From: Demequina soli
Lineage (GTDB): Bacteria; Actinomycetota; Actinomycetes; Actinomycetales; Demequinaceae
Reading direction: 5' to 3'
NCBI RefSeq assembly: GCF_000971195.1
Contig: NZ_BBLZ01000003.1
Span: 395,642 to 459,641 of the forward strand
Length of the DNA stretch: 64,000 nt
Under the pieces are notes generated by a model that ran no database searches, was not told the DNA's origin, and saw nothing but the letters and a program-made list of their open reading frames with translations. The stretch's first letter is position 1, and every line of letters begins with the position of its first letter. Shown here one piece after another: positions 63,813 to 64,000 of the stretch. Position numbers and translations under genes: made by a program.

Positions 63813-64000
63813 GTGGCCCCCTTCCTCGCCGCGGCCGCCGTCGTGGTCCTCGCCGTGGCCGTCGCCGCCGCCAGCGCCGTGTGGGTGCTCGGCGACGCGC
63901 GCGCGGCCGAGGCGGAGCGCCGCCCCGTCTCCGCGCGCATCGGCGGCCTCGAGATCGACAGGCCCGAGGTGCGGGCCGCGGCCTGCGCCGTCGTGTGGGT
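63813..64000 (+). CDS. Unknown protein with N-terminal membrane helix (cut by the window edge)
   Basis: Sixty-two codons are visible: V-APFLAAAAVVVLAVAVAAASAVWVLGDAR forms a signal anchor, followed by EAERRPVSARIGGLEIDRPEV. The frame remains open to the end. The family cannot be named from this piece. Confidence 0.5.
   Translation, partial: MAPFLAAAAVVVLAVAVAAASAVWVLGDARAAEAERRPVSARIGGLEIDRPEVRAAACAVVW

Overview
The window looks like chromosomal DNA from a high-G+C actinobacterium. Composition is around 72% G+C by eye, GTG starts and 1-8 bp gene overlaps are common, and the core-gene order is actinobacterial (rplU-rpmA-obg-proB-proA-nadD-rsfS; rpmB / DAK-domain gene-recG; rsmD-coaD-DUF177-rpmF-rnc-mutM). 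Cellulose and cellobiose genes (GH3, GH5 with a CBM2-like domain, cellobiose 2-epimerase-type protein) suggest a Micrococcales relative of the Cellulomonas/Demequina kind; that placement is inference. I see no rRNA, CRISPR array, phage or transposase. There is one tRNA (Ala, GGC).

Layout. 1-2.6 kb: the first codons of hemC, an MFS transporter, a DtxR/MntR-type regulator and a CopC-domain protein. 2.7-5.75 kb: two GT4 glycosyltransferases and an SGNH hydrolase, translationally coupled. 5.8-7.2 kb: two tandem DoxX-like membrane proteins. 7.3-12.3 kb: a TetR regulator divergent from a GH3 glycosidase and MFS transporter, then a fructosamine-kinase-like protein. 13-16.7 kb: a coupled redox operon (LLM monooxygenase, MarR, FMN reductase, GNAT, pirin). 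16.7-28 kb: accessory metabolism (glycerate kinase, F420-reductase-like protein, methyltransferase, MDR transporter, two Nudix paralogs, SGNH hydrolase, KstD-like flavoprotein, Zn-ADH, HAD phosphatase, GntR/DUF1648 pair). 28-36.8 kb: tRNA-Ala, two phosphatases and core genes. 37.2-40.9 kb: an island-like operon for a small secreted protein, a lipoprotein, a peptidoglycan-binding adaptor and an ABC exporter. 41-52 kb: RNase E/G, cydABDC, a DosS-like sensor kinase and a DosR-like regulator. 52-64 kb: repair, translation and CoA genes, the cellulase/epimerase pair, recG, rpmB and the start of one more gene.

Three genome-scale signals stand out. First, the 10-mer GGACGATGCG occurs 33 times (34 copies of its 9-mer core) in both orientations, about one per 1.9 kb. 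That is roughly a hundredfold above chance, and in genes it uses the codon GAT, which this DNA otherwise seems to avoid. It behaves like an uptake, recombination or architectural word. Second, two DosR-type boxes (GGGAC-N4-GTCCC) sit the same distance (23-24 bp) upstream of -10 hexamers for cydA and the doxX pair, close to a DosS/DosR-like two-component system. This suggests a small hypoxia or respiratory-inhibition regulon. Third, many genes start 6-8 nt after a TANNNT hexamer and lack a clear Shine-Dalgarno, so leaderless transcription looks common here.
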